Part shown: piece by piece, positions 1-6,631 of the stretch | Position numbering within the stretch: the first letter of the stretch is position 1 | How the letters are laid out: every line of letters begins with the position of its first letter | Source: Verrucomicrobiota bacterium | GTDB taxonomy: Bacteria; Verrucomicrobiota; Verrucomicrobiia; Opitutales; Opitutaceae | Assembly: GCA_030601755.1 (NCBI GenBank) | Contig: JAUWBF010000036.1 | Span: 1-35,507, forward strand | Direction: 5' to 3' | DNA: 35,507 nucleotides | Program-made: the position numbers and the translations under genes | Notes under the pieces: generated by a model | The model's database searches: none | The model's input: only the letters and a program-made list of their open reading frames with translations | Told to the model about the DNA's origin: nothing

Positions 1-251
1 CGAGACGCGGCCCGGAGGTCCGCGTCCACCTTGGGTCGTCAGCCTGCGCTACCCGCAGGCTGCGAATTCGGTCCGACAGCGGGTGGCGTTTGGTGTCACG
101 GGGCGCGGAGGCGAAACGGCTCCGCCGTTCCGCTACGGGCGGCGGGACGGCGCGATCTTGTCGCGGGTAGGGTGGCGCGGGGTCCCCGAGCTCACGCTCG
201 GGGCCACGGAGGCTGCCGGAGCGCGGGGGGCTGCCGGGGCACGGGGCGGGA
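1..251. repeat. Gene-free left edge with short hairpin repeats
   Basis: No convincing gene is seen here. The stretch holds several GC-rich inverted repeats: a 9-bp stem at 40-48/54-62 (CAGCCTGCG), a 5-bp stem around AACGG/CCGTT near 115-130, and a 7-bp stem CCCCGAG/CTCGGGG at 184-190/197-203 with loop CTCACG. The last one, with its flanks (181-209), closely resembles a segment at 17632-17660, so it belongs to a dispersed family. None is followed by a T-tract, so terminator function for the efflux gene that ends at 252 is not shown. Confidence 0.5.
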
Positions 252-983
252 TCAGAGCTCGATCTGGCAGCGCAGGCCGGGCTTGAGGGCTACGTCGGCG
301 TTATCAAGGAGGATCTTGACGCGGAGCAGGCCGCTGGCGGCGTCGACGCGGGGGTCGATGAAGTCGATCTTGCCGGTGAAGACGCGCTCGGGGTCGACGA
401 CGGGGCAACGGACCTTGAGGATCTGGCCGGTGCGCAGGTCGCGGGCATCCTCGGCGCGCACGTAGAACTGCACGTAGAGCTTGGAGATGTCGACGATGCG
501 GAAGAGGGGCTGCGAGGCGGTGACGGTCTCGCCGACCTCGCGGTTGCGCTCGACGATGAGGCCGCCGATGGGGGCGAGCACGGTGCGCTGGCGGTAGAGT
601 TCGTCGGCCTGCTGGAATTGCAGGCGGGCGAGGTCGAGCTCGATCTTGTTTTTGAGGGCCTCGTCCTCGGAGATGATCTTGTCGGCGTAGAGGTTGGCGG
701 CGCTGCGGTTGTCGAATTCCTTCTTCTCGAGGGCGGCCTTGGTGCGGAGCATCTCGAGTTCCTCGATGCGGCTGTAGAGGGTGGCGAGGGTGTCGCCGGC
801 CTTCACGGTGTCGCCTTCCTTGAGGGGTTGGGCGGTGAGGGTGCTTTGCACGGGCGAGGAGACGACGACCTCGCGGAAGGGGAGGACGAGGCCGTCGAGG
901 CGGACGTCGGCGGCTTGGAGGCCGCCGGCGAGCAAGGCGAGGACGGGGAGGGCGTGGCGCAGGGTGCGTTGGAGGGATTTCAT
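252..983 (-). CDS. HlyD/RND-type periplasmic adaptor subunit
   Basis: Membrane fusion protein of an efflux pump, joining an inner-membrane transporter to an outer-membrane channel. The 243-residue product begins with a signal peptide (basic MKSLQR, hydrophobic core, likely cut after GGLQA at about residue 24). A first lipoyl-like half follows (EGDTVKAGDTLATL), then a helical hairpin at about 70-135, the second lipoyl half (APIGGLIVERNREVGETV) and a beta-barrel region with FIDPRVDAASGLLRVK. It is short compared with the 350-400 residues of many RND adaptors and ends soon after the barrel, so a membrane-proximal domain is reduced or absent. It lies 44 bp behind the TolC-like remnant in the same direction, which fits an efflux operon. 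No inner-membrane pump gene is visible in the window; the pump could lie left of the edge. Confidence 0.85.
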   Translation of the reverse strand: MKSLQRTLRHALPVLALLAGGLQAADVRLDGLVLPFREVVVSSPVQSTLTAQPLKEGDTVKAGDTLATLYSRIEELEMLRTKAALEKKEFDNRSAANLYADKIISEDEALKNKIELDLARLQFQQADELYRQRTVLAPIGGLIVERNREVGETVTASQPLFRIVDISKLYVQFYVRAEDARDLRTGQILKVRCPVVDPERVFTGKIDFIDPRVDAASGLLRVKILLDNADVALKPGLRCQIEL

Positions 984-1027
984 CGACGGGGAGGCGTGCG
1001 TGGTGGCGGGTGGCGCGACGGCGGGGG

Positions 1028-1680
1028 TTACTCGGCGTCGACGTGCACGCGGAGGTGTTCGTCGAGGGTGCCGATGACGAACTGGAGTTGGGCGACGGCC
1101 TTGTTGAGGTCGACGAGGGTGGCGAGTTCGCGGGAGCGGGCCTGGCTGAGGTCGCGCTGGGCCTGGGAGACTTCGTAGCTGGTGGTCTTGCCGGAGCCGA
1201 GCAGGCGTTGCTGGGCGTCGAGGGTCTCGGCGGCGAGCTTGACGGTATCCTGCACGAGGCGGTTGCGTTAGAGGGCGCTGGAGATGTCGCGTCGGGCGCT
1301 GTCGAAGGCGCTCAGGAGGGTGACTTCGGCGCGCTTGAGGTTGAAGAGGGCCTGGCGCTTGCGGTTGTTGGCCTCGATGACGCGGTAGCGACCGGCGCGG
1401 TTGCCGATGGGGATGTTGACGACGACGCCGACGCTGTAGTTGGGCTGGTCGCGGGAGCCGTAGTCGTCATAGGCACGGGTCCAGCCGTCGTTGAGGCCGG
1501 TGTAGCCGAGCGAGGCCTTGAGGTCGACGCGGGGCCAGAGCTGGTTCTTGGCGTAGGCGACGCGGACTTCCTCGGCCTTCACGAGTTCGAGGCTGGCGAG
1601 GTAGGTGGGGTTGTGGGCGAAGAGAGTTTGCAGGGAGGACTCGGCGTCGATCTCGGGGGCCTCGTGGACGACGAACGAGG
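1028..1680 (-). pseudogene. TolC-family outer membrane efflux protein, 5'-truncated and with in-frame stop
   Basis: Two pieces in one frame read as the C-terminal two-thirds of a TolC-like channel. The upstream piece contains an NPTYLASLELVKAEEV helix, a WPRVDLKASLGYTGLND strand and SARRDISSAL; the downstream piece contains LVQDTVKLAAETLDAQQ, then SGKTTSYEVSQAQRDLSQAR, and ends HVDAE. A TAA codon at 1268-1270 separates them. The flanking helix reads on smoothly as ...SSAL-stop-RNRLVQ..., and a GAA (Glu) to TAA change would explain it, so a single-base nonsense mutation or sequencing error is likely. The 5' end is lost: similarity fades near 1,660-1,690, where an unrelated coding sequence begins on the other strand. 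The gene sits directly upstream of the adaptor at 252-983. Confidence 0.75.
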
Positions 1681-2386
1681 TGTCGACGTCACCGTCACCG
1701 GCACCCTCGACACCGACGGTGACATCCTTGTCGACAACCTCACCACCGGTGCCCTCGCCGAGGACACCGCCACGCTCGGCCTGAGCGGACTCGACGGCAG
1801 CGGCGGCTCGCTGTCCTTCGGCGCGCTCGACGTCACCATCGACCAGACCGCCACCAGCACCTTCGGCGGCAACCTCGACGGCACCGGCAACCTCACCCTC
1901 AACGCCACCGGCTCGGCCACGCTCACCTCCACCGGCGTGCTCGGCAACTTCGCCTCCGTCACCATCGGCGGCGACGGCACCGGCACGGTCGACCTTGCCG
2001 GCGACAGCACCTACACCGGCGGCACCACCGTCGCCACCGGCGGCAGCGTGCTCTTCACCGGCACCAGCCAGTCGGCCACGCTCGACATCGCGACCGGCGG
2101 CACCGCCACGCTCGCCTCGTCCGACCGCCTCGTCGACACCGCGGTCGTCACCAACGCCGGCACCTTCGACCTCGGCGGCAGCACCGAGACCGTCGCCGCC
2201 TACACCAGCAACGGCGGCACGCTCTCCGGCACCGGCACGTTGACCGCCGCCACCTACGCGCTCAACGACGGCACTACCATCGATGCCAACCTGGGTGACG
2301 GCGCGGTCACCACCGCCGGCACCGTCGTCGTCAACGGCGACATCGGCGACGGCACCGTCATCGTCAGCGGCGGCCTGAGCTTCTAA
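1680..2386 (+). pseudogene. 3' fragment of an autotransporter-like passenger protein
   Basis: From about 1680 to the TAA at 2384-2386 the plus strand encodes a Gly/Thr/Ala/Asp-rich beta-helix-like repeat sequence, with units such as GTGNLTLNATGSATLTSTG, DSTYTGGTTVATGGSV and NGGTLSGTGTLTAATYALN. These match passenger-associated transport repeats of autotransporter adhesins, which are secreted surface proteins. There is no start codon, signal peptide or C-terminal beta-barrel. The frame stays open upstream to 1010, but that part is only the antisense reading of the TolC remnant. The protein therefore looks like a piece of a much larger gene fused here by rearrangement or misassembly. It ends abruptly (VSGGLSF) in the loop of a hairpin. 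Confidence 0.6.
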
Positions 2387-2413
2387 AGGCTCAGGCCGGC
2401 CTTGCCGGCCGGC
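2372..2413. repeat. Tandem GC-rich hairpins at the autotransporter fragment's end
   Basis: GGCCTGAGC at 2372-2380 pairs perfectly with GCTCAGGCC at 2389-2397. The loop holds the TAA stop codon of the upstream fragment. A second palindromic stretch of GCCGGC type follows at about 2394-2413. No T-tract follows, so intrinsic termination is possible but weak. Confidence 0.45.
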
Positions 2414-2445
2414 GTCAGCCCCGTCTCACTCCTCCTTCCTTTCCC

Positions 2446-3027
2446 ATGACCAAAATCCTCAGCAACGGCACCCCTCAGCGCATCATCCGTGACAACCAGT
2501 CCTTCCAGCTGGTCGCGATCATCGAAGGCGCGTCGGCCAACACCCAGTTTATCCAGAATCTCCAGCTCGTCGGCCAGCAGCGCCGCGCCGTCGACGAGTT
2601 GGCCAAGAAGGTTTCCGAGGCCGCCCCGGCCGAGAAGGAAGCCCTGCAAAAGCAGCACGCCCAGGTGCAGGAAAGCCTGGCCAAGAACCTCGAGTTCATG
2701 GTCAAGAACTACGGCTATTCGGTGAACCACAACTACCTGCTCGTCCCGTCGCAGGCCGCTCTCCTGCTCAAGGCGCTCGACGACAAGGGCGCGCCCATCG
2801 AGGACGAGTCCAAGGCCACGCTCGTGGCCGAGTTCCTCACCGCCGAGGCCTACGAGGAGCTGCAGATCCTGCGTCAGCGCGCGCTGACCTTCGCCGCCCA
2901 GCCCGAGCAGCAGGAGGCCTTCGAGAAGCTCAAGGTCGAGCTCAAGGAGAAGTTCGATTTCGAGGTCGGAAAGCACTACTTCCTGCAGGTCCGCAAGGGC
3001 GCCCTCTACGCCACGATCAACGGCTGA
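2446..3027 (+). CDS. Conserved cytoplasmic protein of unknown function
   Basis: The 193-residue product is soluble, with no signal peptide or membrane segment. It begins MTKILSNGTPQRIIRDNQSFQLVAI and contains a charged helical stretch at about 45-85 (RRAVDELAKKVSEAAPAEKE) that could form a coiled coil. A mixed region follows (NYGYSVNHNYLLVPSQAALLL), then a Glu/Lys-rich helical C-terminus ending in a strand-like YFLQVRKGALYATING. The family is not recognised. The ATG at 2446 follows a pyrimidine-rich leader without a clear Shine-Dalgarno sequence. It is a single-gene unit closed by an intrinsic terminator at 3075-3104. Base composition and codon use match the housekeeping genes nearby, so it looks native and expressed. 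Confidence 0.7.
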   Translation: MTKILSNGTPQRIIRDNQSFQLVAIIEGASANTQFIQNLQLVGQQRRAVDELAKKVSEAAPAEKEALQKQHAQVQESLAKNLEFMVKNYGYSVNHNYLLVPSQAALLLKALDDKGAPIEDESKATLVAEFLTAEAYEELQILRQRALTFAAQPEQQEAFEKLKVELKEKFDFEVGKHYFLQVRKGALYATING

Positions 3028-3074
3028 TCGCACCGGACTCACGTTCGATAGATTACGCGCTGTCAGGCGTGTTG

Positions 3075-3104
3075 GCCCCGGCGGTTGTTCGCCGGGGCTT
3101 TTTT
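3075..3104 (+). terminator. Intrinsic terminator
   Basis: GCCCCGGCG at 3075-3083 pairs perfectly with CGCCGGGGC at 3090-3098 across a 6-nt loop, and six T residues follow at 3099-3104. It ends the transcription unit of the gene at 2446-3027. Confidence 0.85.
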
Positions 3105-3216
3105 GTGTCTGGTAACACCGACCGCGCCAAGGAGCGCCTGCTTGCCAGACTCGGCGGCGCGGGGCAGCGTGGCTTCGCGGTCAAACGCAGCCCGGCGATG
3201 CGCGGCTGGCCGCCGC

Positions 3217-3555
3217 ATGTCCTCCACGACTCCCTCCGATTGTCTGCGTTGCGGTGTTTGTTGTCACTCCGACCTGCCGGCCTACGTGCGGGTCATGGGC
3301 GACGACTGGGCGCGTCTCGGCGATCAGGCCGAACGCGTGGCGCACTTCATCGGCCACCGCGCCTACCTGCGCATGACCGGCGGCCACTGTGCCGCGCTGG
3401 CGATCCGGCCCGCGGCCGACGGCTCTGGCGCGACGGAGTATTTTTGCACGATCTACGAACACCGTCCGCAAATCTGCCGCGACCTCGCCCGCGGCTCGCC
3501 CGAGTGTGCCGGCGAGCTGGCGACCAAGGCCGCGCGGGTGACGGGCTTAAAGTAG
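3217..3555 (+). CDS. YkgJ-type cysteine-cluster (zinc/iron-chelating) protein
   Basis: The 112-residue protein carries the CxxCxxCC signature near the N-terminus (CLRCGVCC) and further cysteines in GGHCAAL, EYFCTIYEHRPQIC and SPEC. This is the pattern of the YkgJ/UPF0153 family of putative metal-binding proteins. The downstream CxIYExRPxxC segment is typical of that family. The biochemical role of the family is not established. ATG 3217 is preferred because the cluster normally lies near the N-terminus; a longer frame to 3085 would run through the upstream terminator. The TAG stop (3553-3555) lies inside a perfect 23-bp inverted repeat, so the present C-terminus may have been set by repeat insertion. 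Confidence 0.8.
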   Translation: MSSTTPSDCLRCGVCCHSDLPAYVRVMGDDWARLGDQAERVAHFIGHRAYLRMTGGHCAALAIRPAADGSGATEYFCTIYEHRPQICRDLARGSPECAGELATKAARVTGLK

Positions 3556-3611
3556 CGCAGGCTTCCAGCCTGCATTCCGATTTCGACGGCAGGCTGGAAG
3601 CCTGCGCTACT
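3551..3611. repeat. Perfect 23-bp inverted repeat between convergent genes
   Basis: AGTAGCGCAGGCTTCC... at 3551-3573 is perfectly complementary to 3589-3611, with a 15-nt loop. Each outer end carries TAG in the reading frame of the gene that runs into it: 3553-3555 for the YkgJ-type gene (plus) and 3607-3609 for the FeoB-associated peptide (minus). It has no T-tract but would form a very stable RNA hairpin on either strand, so it may act as a shared 3' barrier. Confidence 0.85.
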
Positions 3612-3765
3612 TCCGGGGTTGTGCCTTCGGCTTGTCGACGGAGCACCCGCAGCCCTTGCCGCAGCCGGAGCCGGGGGCTTGGCGGCCGCGCCACCAGCAG
3701 CGCGCGAGGTAGGCCGCGGCGCCGAGCACCACGAGCATTGCCACGGGAGTTTGCCAGTCGTTCAT
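3607..3765 (-). CDS. FeoB-associated Cys-rich membrane protein
   Basis: A 52-residue peptide beginning MNDWQTPVAMLVVLGAAAYL. It has one hydrophobic segment at about 7-22, then a basic stretch (RCWWRGRQ) and a cysteine-rich tail (SGCGKGCGCSVD). This layout is that of the small FeoB-associated Cys-rich membrane proteins (compare FeoC-like/P19-type partners) found behind feoB. The start lies 24 bp after the feoB stop, so it is the last gene of the feo operon. A role as membrane partner or iron-binding accessory of FeoB is inferred from context. Its TAG stop is supplied by the 3551-3611 inverted repeat, and the last residues (PKAQPRK) lead directly into it. Confidence 0.8.
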   Translation of the reverse strand: MNDWQTPVAMLVVLGAAAYLARCWWRGRQAPGSGCGKGCGCSVDKPKAQPRK

Positions 3766-3789
3766 GGGATCAACCTACACCCGGTTGGT

Positions 3790-5937
3790 TCAAAAGCCCA
3801 GCGCGGTGCCGACTTGATAGACGCCGAGGCACACCAGCCACGCGAAGCCGGTCATGTAGCCGAGTTGGAAGAGCGGCCATTTCCAGCCGTTGGTCTCGCG
3901 CTTCACCACCGCGAGCGTGCTGATGCACTGCATGGAGAAGACGTAAAAGATCATCAGGTTGAGGCAGATCAACGGCGTGAACAGCGGCGTGCCGTCGGGG
4001 CGCTCGGCGGCGCGGATCGCGTCGCGCAGGTGGCCGGTGTCGGCGTCCTCGTCGCCGGTTTCCTCGACGGCGAAGATCACGCTCATGGCACTGTTGAACA
4101 CCTCGCGGGCGGCCAGCGATTGCACCAGACCGATGCCGATGCGCCAGTCGAAGCCAAGTGGCGCGATGGCCGGCTCGATGACGTGGCCGGCGCGGCCCGC
4201 GTAGCTGTGCGCGAGTGCGTCGGTGTCGTTTTGATCGTCCGGCACCTTGGGATAACTCGCGAGGAACCACAGCACGACCGACAGCGCGAAGATCACCGTG
4301 CCGGCGCGCTTGATGAACAGGCCGCCGCGCTCGACCATCTGCATAAACACGTCGCGCAGACGCGGCAGGCGATACGGCGGCAGCTCCATGATCATGAGCG
4401 GAGGCGCGCCGCGCAGCAGGGTCTTCTTAAAGAGCCACGCAAAGCCGAACGCGCCGAAGGTGCCGAGCGCATACATGAGCAACATCAGGCCGACCTTGGT
4501 GCCGATCGGAACCTCGTCGGTGGGCATGATCGCGGCGATGAGCAGCAGGTAGACCGGCAGGCGCGCCGAGCAGCTCATGAAGGGCGCGACGAGGATGGTG
4601 ACGAGGCGGTCCTTGGGTTGCTCGATGGTGCGCGCGGCCATGATGCCGGGAATCGCGCAGGCGTAGGAACTGAGCAACGGGATGAAGCTGCGGCCGTTGA
4701 GCCCGACCTTGCTCATCAACCGGTCCATGATGAACGCCGCGCGCGCCATGTAGCCGGTGCTCTCCAGCAGGCCGATGAAGAGGAACAGAATCAAAATCTG
4801 CGGCAGGAAGATGATCACGCCCTCGATGCCGGCGAGGCCGCCGTCGATGATGAGGTCGTGCAGTTCGCCCTCGGGCAACAGTGCCGAGACCCAGCCGGAG
4901 ACCGTGGCCATGAGGCCTTCGATCCAGCCCATGGGCACGCCGGCGAAGGTGAAGATGGAGAGGAACATCACGGCCATGATCGAGCCGAGCACGACCCAGC
5001 CCCAGACCGGGTGGGTTGCCACGGAGTCGATGCGGTCGCTGGCGCTCGGACCGGCGGCGAGGTCGCCGGCGGTGTGCACGACCTCGGCGGTGAGTTCGCC
5101 GATGGCGTCGTAGCGGGCGTTGACGAGCACGCCGGCCCAGTCGGTGCCCTCGGTTTCCCAACGCTTTTCCCAGCCGCGCAGGATCTCCTCGGTGCGCGCG
5201 GAGAGCGGGGTGGAGCCGGCCACGCGCACGCTGTCCTGATCCGTGAGCAGGAGGAGCGCCTCGGCGCGGGCGATGAGGGGCGGCTTCTTGTCGTTGTCCT
5301 GCAGCGAGGCCTGCAGCTCGGAGACGGCGGTGGCGATGGCGGCGGGGACCGTCCAGGCGTGGCGCGAGAGCGGCAACTCGGGGCGGCTCATGGCGAGCTT
5401 GAGGTCGATGATGCCGGTGCCCTTGGACGCCTCGCAGGCGATGACGGGGATGCCGAGTTCCTTCTCCAGGCGGGCCACGCGGATGTCGAGGCCGGCGGCG
5501 CGGGCGAGGTCCATCATGTTGAGGACCAGGATGACGGGGCGGCCGAGGTCGAGGATCTGGTGGACGAGGTAGAGGTTTCGCTCTAGGTTGGTGGCGTCGA
5601 CGATGCAGACGATGCGGTCGGGCATCGCGGTGTCGGCGCGGCGGCCGAGGAGCACGTCGCGGGTGACGGCCTCGTCGGGCGAGCGGGCGGCGAGCGAGTA
5701 GGTGCCCGGCAGGTCGATGAGGGTGAGCGGGTGGCCGTGCTGGGTGTAGGCGGTGCCGACCTTGCGCTCGACGGTGACGCCGGGGTAGTTGCCGACCTTT
5801 TGTTTGAGGCCGGTGAGGGCGTTGAAGAGGGTGGACTTGCCGCAGTTGGGGTTGCCGACGAGGGCGTAGACCGGCTGGCGGGAGGGCGTGCCGGGCGTGG
5901 CCGCGGGCGCGATGTGCGAGGGCAGTTTGGACGACAT
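3790..5937 (-). CDS. feoB: Ferrous iron transporter B
   Basis: FeoB is the inner-membrane Fe(II) transporter with a cytoplasmic G domain. The 715-residue product shows G1 GNPNCGKST (28-36), the switch region NYPGVTVE, G3 DLPGTYSL (75-82), G4 NMMD (140-143) and a G5-like CEASKGTG (168-175). A helical spacer follows, then the polytopic membrane region with two Gate-type repeats (first about LEGL/STGYMARAAFIMDR, GLNGRSFIPLLSSYACAIPGI; second ending SLAAREVFNSAMSVIF). Length is within the usual range of about 700-780 residues. It starts 14 bp after the second feoA and is followed by the Cys-rich peptide, so all four genes probably form one transcript. No frameshift or missing motif is seen. Confidence 0.97.
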   Translation of the reverse strand: MSSKLPSHIAPAATPGTPSRQPVYALVGNPNCGKSTLFNALTGLKQKVGNYPGVTVERKVGTAYTQHGHPLTLIDLPGTYSLAARSPDEAVTRDVLLGRRADTAMPDRIVCIVDATNLERNLYLVHQILDLGRPVILVLNMMDLARAAGLDIRVARLEKELGIPVIACEASKGTGIIDLKLAMSRPELPLSRHAWTVPAAIATAVSELQASLQDNDKKPPLIARAEALLLLTDQDSVRVAGSTPLSARTEEILRGWEKRWETEGTDWAGVLVNARYDAIGELTAEVVHTAGDLAAGPSASDRIDSVATHPVWGWVVLGSIMAVMFLSIFTFAGVPMGWIEGLMATVSGWVSALLPEGELHDLIIDGGLAGIEGVIIFLPQILILFLFIGLLESTGYMARAAFIMDRLMSKVGLNGRSFIPLLSSYACAIPGIMAARTIEQPKDRLVTILVAPFMSCSARLPVYLLLIAAIMPTDEVPIGTKVGLMLLMYALGTFGAFGFAWLFKKTLLRGAPPLMIMELPPYRLPRLRDVFMQMVERGGLFIKRAGTVIFALSVVLWFLASYPKVPDDQNDTDALAHSYAGRAGHVIEPAIAPLGFDWRIGIGLVQSLAAREVFNSAMSVIFAVEETGDEDADTGHLRDAIRAAERPDGTPLFTPLICLNLMIFYVFSMQCISTLAVVKRETNGWKWPLFQLGYMTGFAWLVCLGVYQVGTALGF

Positions 5938-5951
5938 GGGCGCGGCGTGGC

Positions 5952-6197
5952 TCAGTTGGCGGCGGCGGGTTCGACGAGGATCTCGGCGGCCTCGCTCTTG
6001 CGCAGGGTCAGGCTGTAGCCGCGGACTTTTATTTCGATGGGATCGCCGAGCGGGGCGACGCGCACGAGGCGAACGGGGGTGCCGGCCATGAGGCCCATCT
6101 CGCGCAGGCGGATGAAGGCGACGCCGGCCTTGGGCATCTCGCGGACGGTGCCGCTCTGGTTGACGGCGAGTTCGGACAGTTTGAGCAGGGCGGACAT
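5952..6197 (-). CDS. feoA: FeoA-family SH3-like protein (second copy)
   Basis: An 81-residue FeoA domain protein, a small cytosolic partner thought to modulate FeoB. It begins MSALLKLSELAVNQSGTV and has the family core FIRLREMGLMAGTPVRLVR, then GDPIEIKVRGYSLTLRKSEA and ILVE, consistent with an SH3-like barrel. ATG 6197 gives the usual FeoA length; a longer frame exists upstream but overlaps the preceding feoA. It lies between the other feoA (26 bp upstream) and feoB (14 bp downstream). Confidence 0.92.
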   Translation of the reverse strand: MSALLKLSELAVNQSGTVREMPKAGVAFIRLREMGLMAGTPVRLVRVAPLGDPIEIKVRGYSLTLRKSEAAEILVEPAAAN

Positions 6198-6223
6198 GAA
6201 GTGGGCGGGGAGGCGCGGGGGTC

Positions 6224-6493
6224 TCAGCGCAGGCGTCCGGTGACTTGCTCGACGAGGATCTGGCTGGCGGCCTGGTGGCTGAGCGCGATGCGACAGCCGT
6301 TGACCTGGCAAAGGATGGTGGAGTTGCCGGAGACCTTGGTCACGAGGGCCTTTTCGCCGAAGCCCATCTCGCGCACGCGTTGGCAAAAGGCAGCGTCGCC
6401 TTGGAGGTTCATCACGCGCCCGATGCCGCCGGCCGGCAGCTGACACAGCGGCAGGTCGTGAGGGCGGTGGCGCTCGGGCGTGGAATCAGGCAT
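6224..6493 (-). CDS. feoA: FeoA-family protein (first copy of the operon)
   Basis: An 89-residue protein starting MPDSTPERHRPHDLPLCQL. It carries a FeoA-like core (GGIGRVMNL, then QRVREMGFGEKALVTKV, NSTILCQVNGCRIALSHQAA, ILVEQV). It differs from the second FeoA by having four cysteines (LPLCQL, AAFCQR, ILCQVNGCR), which could bind iron or a cluster; that is inference. ATG 6493 is preferred over an upstream ATG at 6574, because the longer version would overlap the Fur-box candidate and palindrome. It is the first gene of the feo operon. Confidence 0.88.
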   Translation of the reverse strand: MPDSTPERHRPHDLPLCQLPAGGIGRVMNLQGDAAFCQRVREMGFGEKALVTKVSGNSTILCQVNGCRIALSHQAASQILVEQVTGRLR

Positions 6494-6521
6494 GAGACGG
6501 CGAAAACGGCTTCGAGCCAAC

Positions 6522-6536
6522 TGAGACTCATTTTCA
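6522..6536 (-). promoter_or_regulatory. Candidate Fur box upstream of the feo operon
   Basis: Read on the minus strand, TGAAAATGAGTCTCA fits the 7-1-7 Fur consensus TGATAATNATTATCA at 12 of 14 defined positions. It lies 28 bp before the first feoA start. A TTGACA hexamer (minus strand, 6543-6538) directly precedes it and could be the -35 element, placing the box inside the promoter as expected for iron-dependent repression. The matching -10 is weak. Confidence 0.6.
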
Positions 6537-6566
6537 ATGTCAACCAGCCGTTGGCCGCTCCGCCGG

Positions 6567-6589
6567 TTTGTCACTTATTAAGTGACAAA
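6567..6589. repeat. AT-rich palindrome, copy 1 of 3
   Basis: TGTCACTTATTAAGTGACA, extended here to 11-bp arms around one central base (TTTGTCACTTA/TAAGTGACAAA). The 19-bp core recurs exactly at 9225-9243 and 34768-34786. This copy is intergenic, between the feo operon and the gene ending at 6632. It is strikingly AT-rich for this genome. Function unknown. Confidence 0.85.
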
Positions 6590-6631
6590 ATCAGCCGGTC
6601 GGCGGTGGGGCTGTGGTAATCGGCGCGCAGG

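Noticed and set aside
1010-1679. Upstream extension of the autotransporter-like frame
   Set aside because: It is only the antisense of the TolC remnant and has no passenger repeats; the real homology begins near 1680.
3619-5586. A 655-residue plus-strand open frame opposite feoB
   Set aside because: It is the antisense of a clear FeoB with all G motifs; its His/Asp/Glu/Arg-rich composition is typical of antisense frames in GC-rich genes.
6567-6589. The 19-bp palindrome as a Rex box
   Set aside because: TTGT-to-ACAA spacing is 21 bp rather than 18, and one copy lies deep in a coding sequence.
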